DNA from: Candidatus Eiseniibacteriota bacterium
Lineage (GTDB): Bacteria > Eisenbacteria > RBG-16-71-46
NCBI GenBank assembly: GCA_020849095.1
Contig: JADLGX010000239.1
Location: 1-34,745, forward strand
DNA: 34,745 nt
Direction of reading: 5' to 3'
Shown: in pieces, positions 33,924-34,745 of the stretch
Layout of the letters: each line of letters starts with the position of its first letter
How positions within the stretch are numbered: position 1 is the stretch's first letter
Program-made: the position numbers and the translations under genes
Notes under the pieces: model-generated
Databases searched by the model: none
The model's input: the letters and a program-made list of their open reading frames with translations, nothing else
What the model was told of the DNA's origin: nothing

Positions 33924-34745
33924 TGGGGCTTCTCCGAAAGCGCCGCAGGGAGATCGCGAGCAGGAGCGGCAGGCCGTACTCGATCCAGCGCCAGGAAACC
34001 GGAAGATGGAACGCCCCTCCGTCAGCCGGAGGAACGAACACACCGTAGTTGAGCAGCGCCAGCGCGGAAAGCAGCAGCCACGGCCACGAAGGCGCGAGCG
34101 GCTCCCAGACGAGCGCCCAGCCGAGATACCAGGGATGCAGGACCGGTCCCGCGAGCAGGGCGGTGCGGAACGCGGCGCGCGCGGCGAGAGCGGCGTCCTT
34201 CATCCAGCGCGCGGCGGCCAGCGCGACCAGCACGATGACGACGGCGGTCGCGACGCGGGCCCGGGGCTCGCCCATCCACGCGGCGGCGTAGTGAAACGCC
34301 AGTTCGTTGTTGCGCCAGCTCGAGGCGTAGGCCTGCAACCCGGACGAACGGCCGAGCGCCAGCCACGCGAACAGCGCCAGCCCCGCACCGGTCACTGCGA
34401 CGGCCACGCCCCTCGCCCGCCACGGCCAGTGGCGCCAAAGCATGGGCAGCGCCACGAGGGGCAGCAGCTTGCCCAGCACCGCGACGGCGAACGCGAGCGC
34501 CGACAATCCGGGGCGCCGCGCGGCGAGGAAGAAGGCCAGCGCCAGAGGCAGCAGCGCGATGGGGTCGTGATGCCCGCTGCCCGCGTACTCGAGGATCACG
34601 AGCGGGTTCCAGGCGTAGGCGGCCGCCGGAAACGCCGACCCGCCGCGGCGCAGGCACCAGGTGGAGAGCAATGCGCAGAGCGCCACGTCGTGCAGGAGCA
34701 CCCACACCTTCATGCCCGTCACCCCGGGCAGGACGAAGTGCGCGA
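33916..34745 (-). CDS. Polytopic membrane protein, mannosyltransferase-like (GT87/DUF2029 type), 5' end outside window
   Basis: The frame is open to the window edge, so the N-terminus, and with it the usual catalytic region, is missing. The visible 275 residues contain about seven hydrophobic helices, for example the stretch around LSALAFAVAVLGKLLPLVALPML and others near ALALLNYGVF and YGLPLLLAISL. The segment AAAYAWNPLVILEYAGSGHHDPIALLPLALAFFL resembles the WNPLVL-E-...-GH-D loop of polyprenol-linked mannosyltransferases of the GT87/DUF2029 group, and GPVLHPWYLGW also fits. Its stop codon overlaps the start of the M28-like gene by eight bases, so they are likely coupled. The family is inferred from this pattern, not certain. 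Confidence 0.7.
   Translation of the reverse strand, partial: AHFVLPGVTGMKVWVLLHDVALCALLSTWCLRRGGSAFPAAAYAWNPLVILEYAGSGHHDPIALLPLALAFFLAARRPGLSALAFAVAVLGKLLPLVALPMLWRHWPWRARGVAVAVTGAGLALFAWLALGRSSGLQAYASSWRNNELAFHYAAAWMGEPRARVATAVVIVLVALAAARWMKDAALAARAAFRTALLAGPVLHPWYLGWALVWEPLAPSWPWLLLSALALLNYGVFVPPADGGAFHLPVSWRWIEYGLPLLLAISLRRFRRSPNV

Noticed and set aside
32079-34052. A 657-codon open frame on the plus strand opposite the metallopeptidase-like gene.
   Set aside because: It is antisense to a gene with an intact set of metal ligands; composition is typical of a shadow frame.

Overview
The window is a gene-dense, GC-rich (about 70% by eye) bacterial chromosome segment with housekeeping genes, three tRNAs and no insertion sequence, phage gene, CRISPR array or plasmid function. 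Exported and periplasmic-type proteins (a large parvulin chaperone, an exported cyclophilin, a thioredoxin-TPR protein) suggest a Gram-negative-type cell envelope. The gene content, hybrid kinase style and codon use would fit a lineage such as Candidatus Eisenbacteria, Gemmatimonadota or a myxobacterial relative. That placement is inference; no 16S or marker-tree evidence is available here.

Layout. 1-2251 (+): 3' end of glutaminyl-tRNA synthetase, then an ABC-F ATPase. 2264-4214 (-): a VOC protein, an alkyltransferase-like protein and ApbE, the first two joined by an ATGA overlap. 4338-4826 (+): dUTPase. 4836-5888 (-): a CBS-pair protein and a PilZ protein, separated by a hairpin-rich spacer. 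6094-7428 (+): exported thioredoxin-TPR protein. 7418-9315 (-): acylphosphatase, an RpoS-like sigma factor and apt. 9413-11252 (-): tRNA-Pro(GGG), a family 2 glycosyltransferase, surE and tRNA-Pro(CGG). 11324-18185 (-): tRNA-Gly(CCC), der, plsY, gpsA, a MerR-type regulator and a 1094-residue hybrid histidine kinase, packed end to end. 18254-25909 (-): threonine leader/attenuator, thrA (fused aspartokinase-homoserine dehydrogenase), thrB, thrC, mutL and miaA. 25954-30392 (-): a large parvulin protein, then an unusual protein that looks like a GAF plus degenerate GGDEF signalling protein. 30465-32003 (+): PgeF and an exported cyclophilin. 32025-34745 (-): a partial multi-spanning membrane glycosyltransferase and an M28/DUF4910-like metallopeptidase.

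The most notable element is upstream of thrA. It has a TTGACG-N18-TACGGT promoter, a 23-codon leader ORF starting six bases after the -10 box and carrying five Thr codons within seven, competing short helices, and a strong terminator hairpin with a U tract 16 bases before the thrA start codon. This is the architecture of ribosome-mediated threonine attenuation, apparently outside the enterobacteria.

Several promoters can be read by eye (TTGACA-like -35, N17-18, TAGCTT or TANNNT -10), in front of all three tRNAs, pgeF, the thr leader and mutL. Some start codons lie only 6-10 bases after the -10, which suggests leaderless mRNAs. No gap between genes exceeds about 300 bases. The longest are 5283-5501 (hairpins), 5889-6093 (divergent spacer), 9490-9680 (promoter plus a structured element), 3152-3333 (nothing recognised) and 31224-31373 (little recognised).
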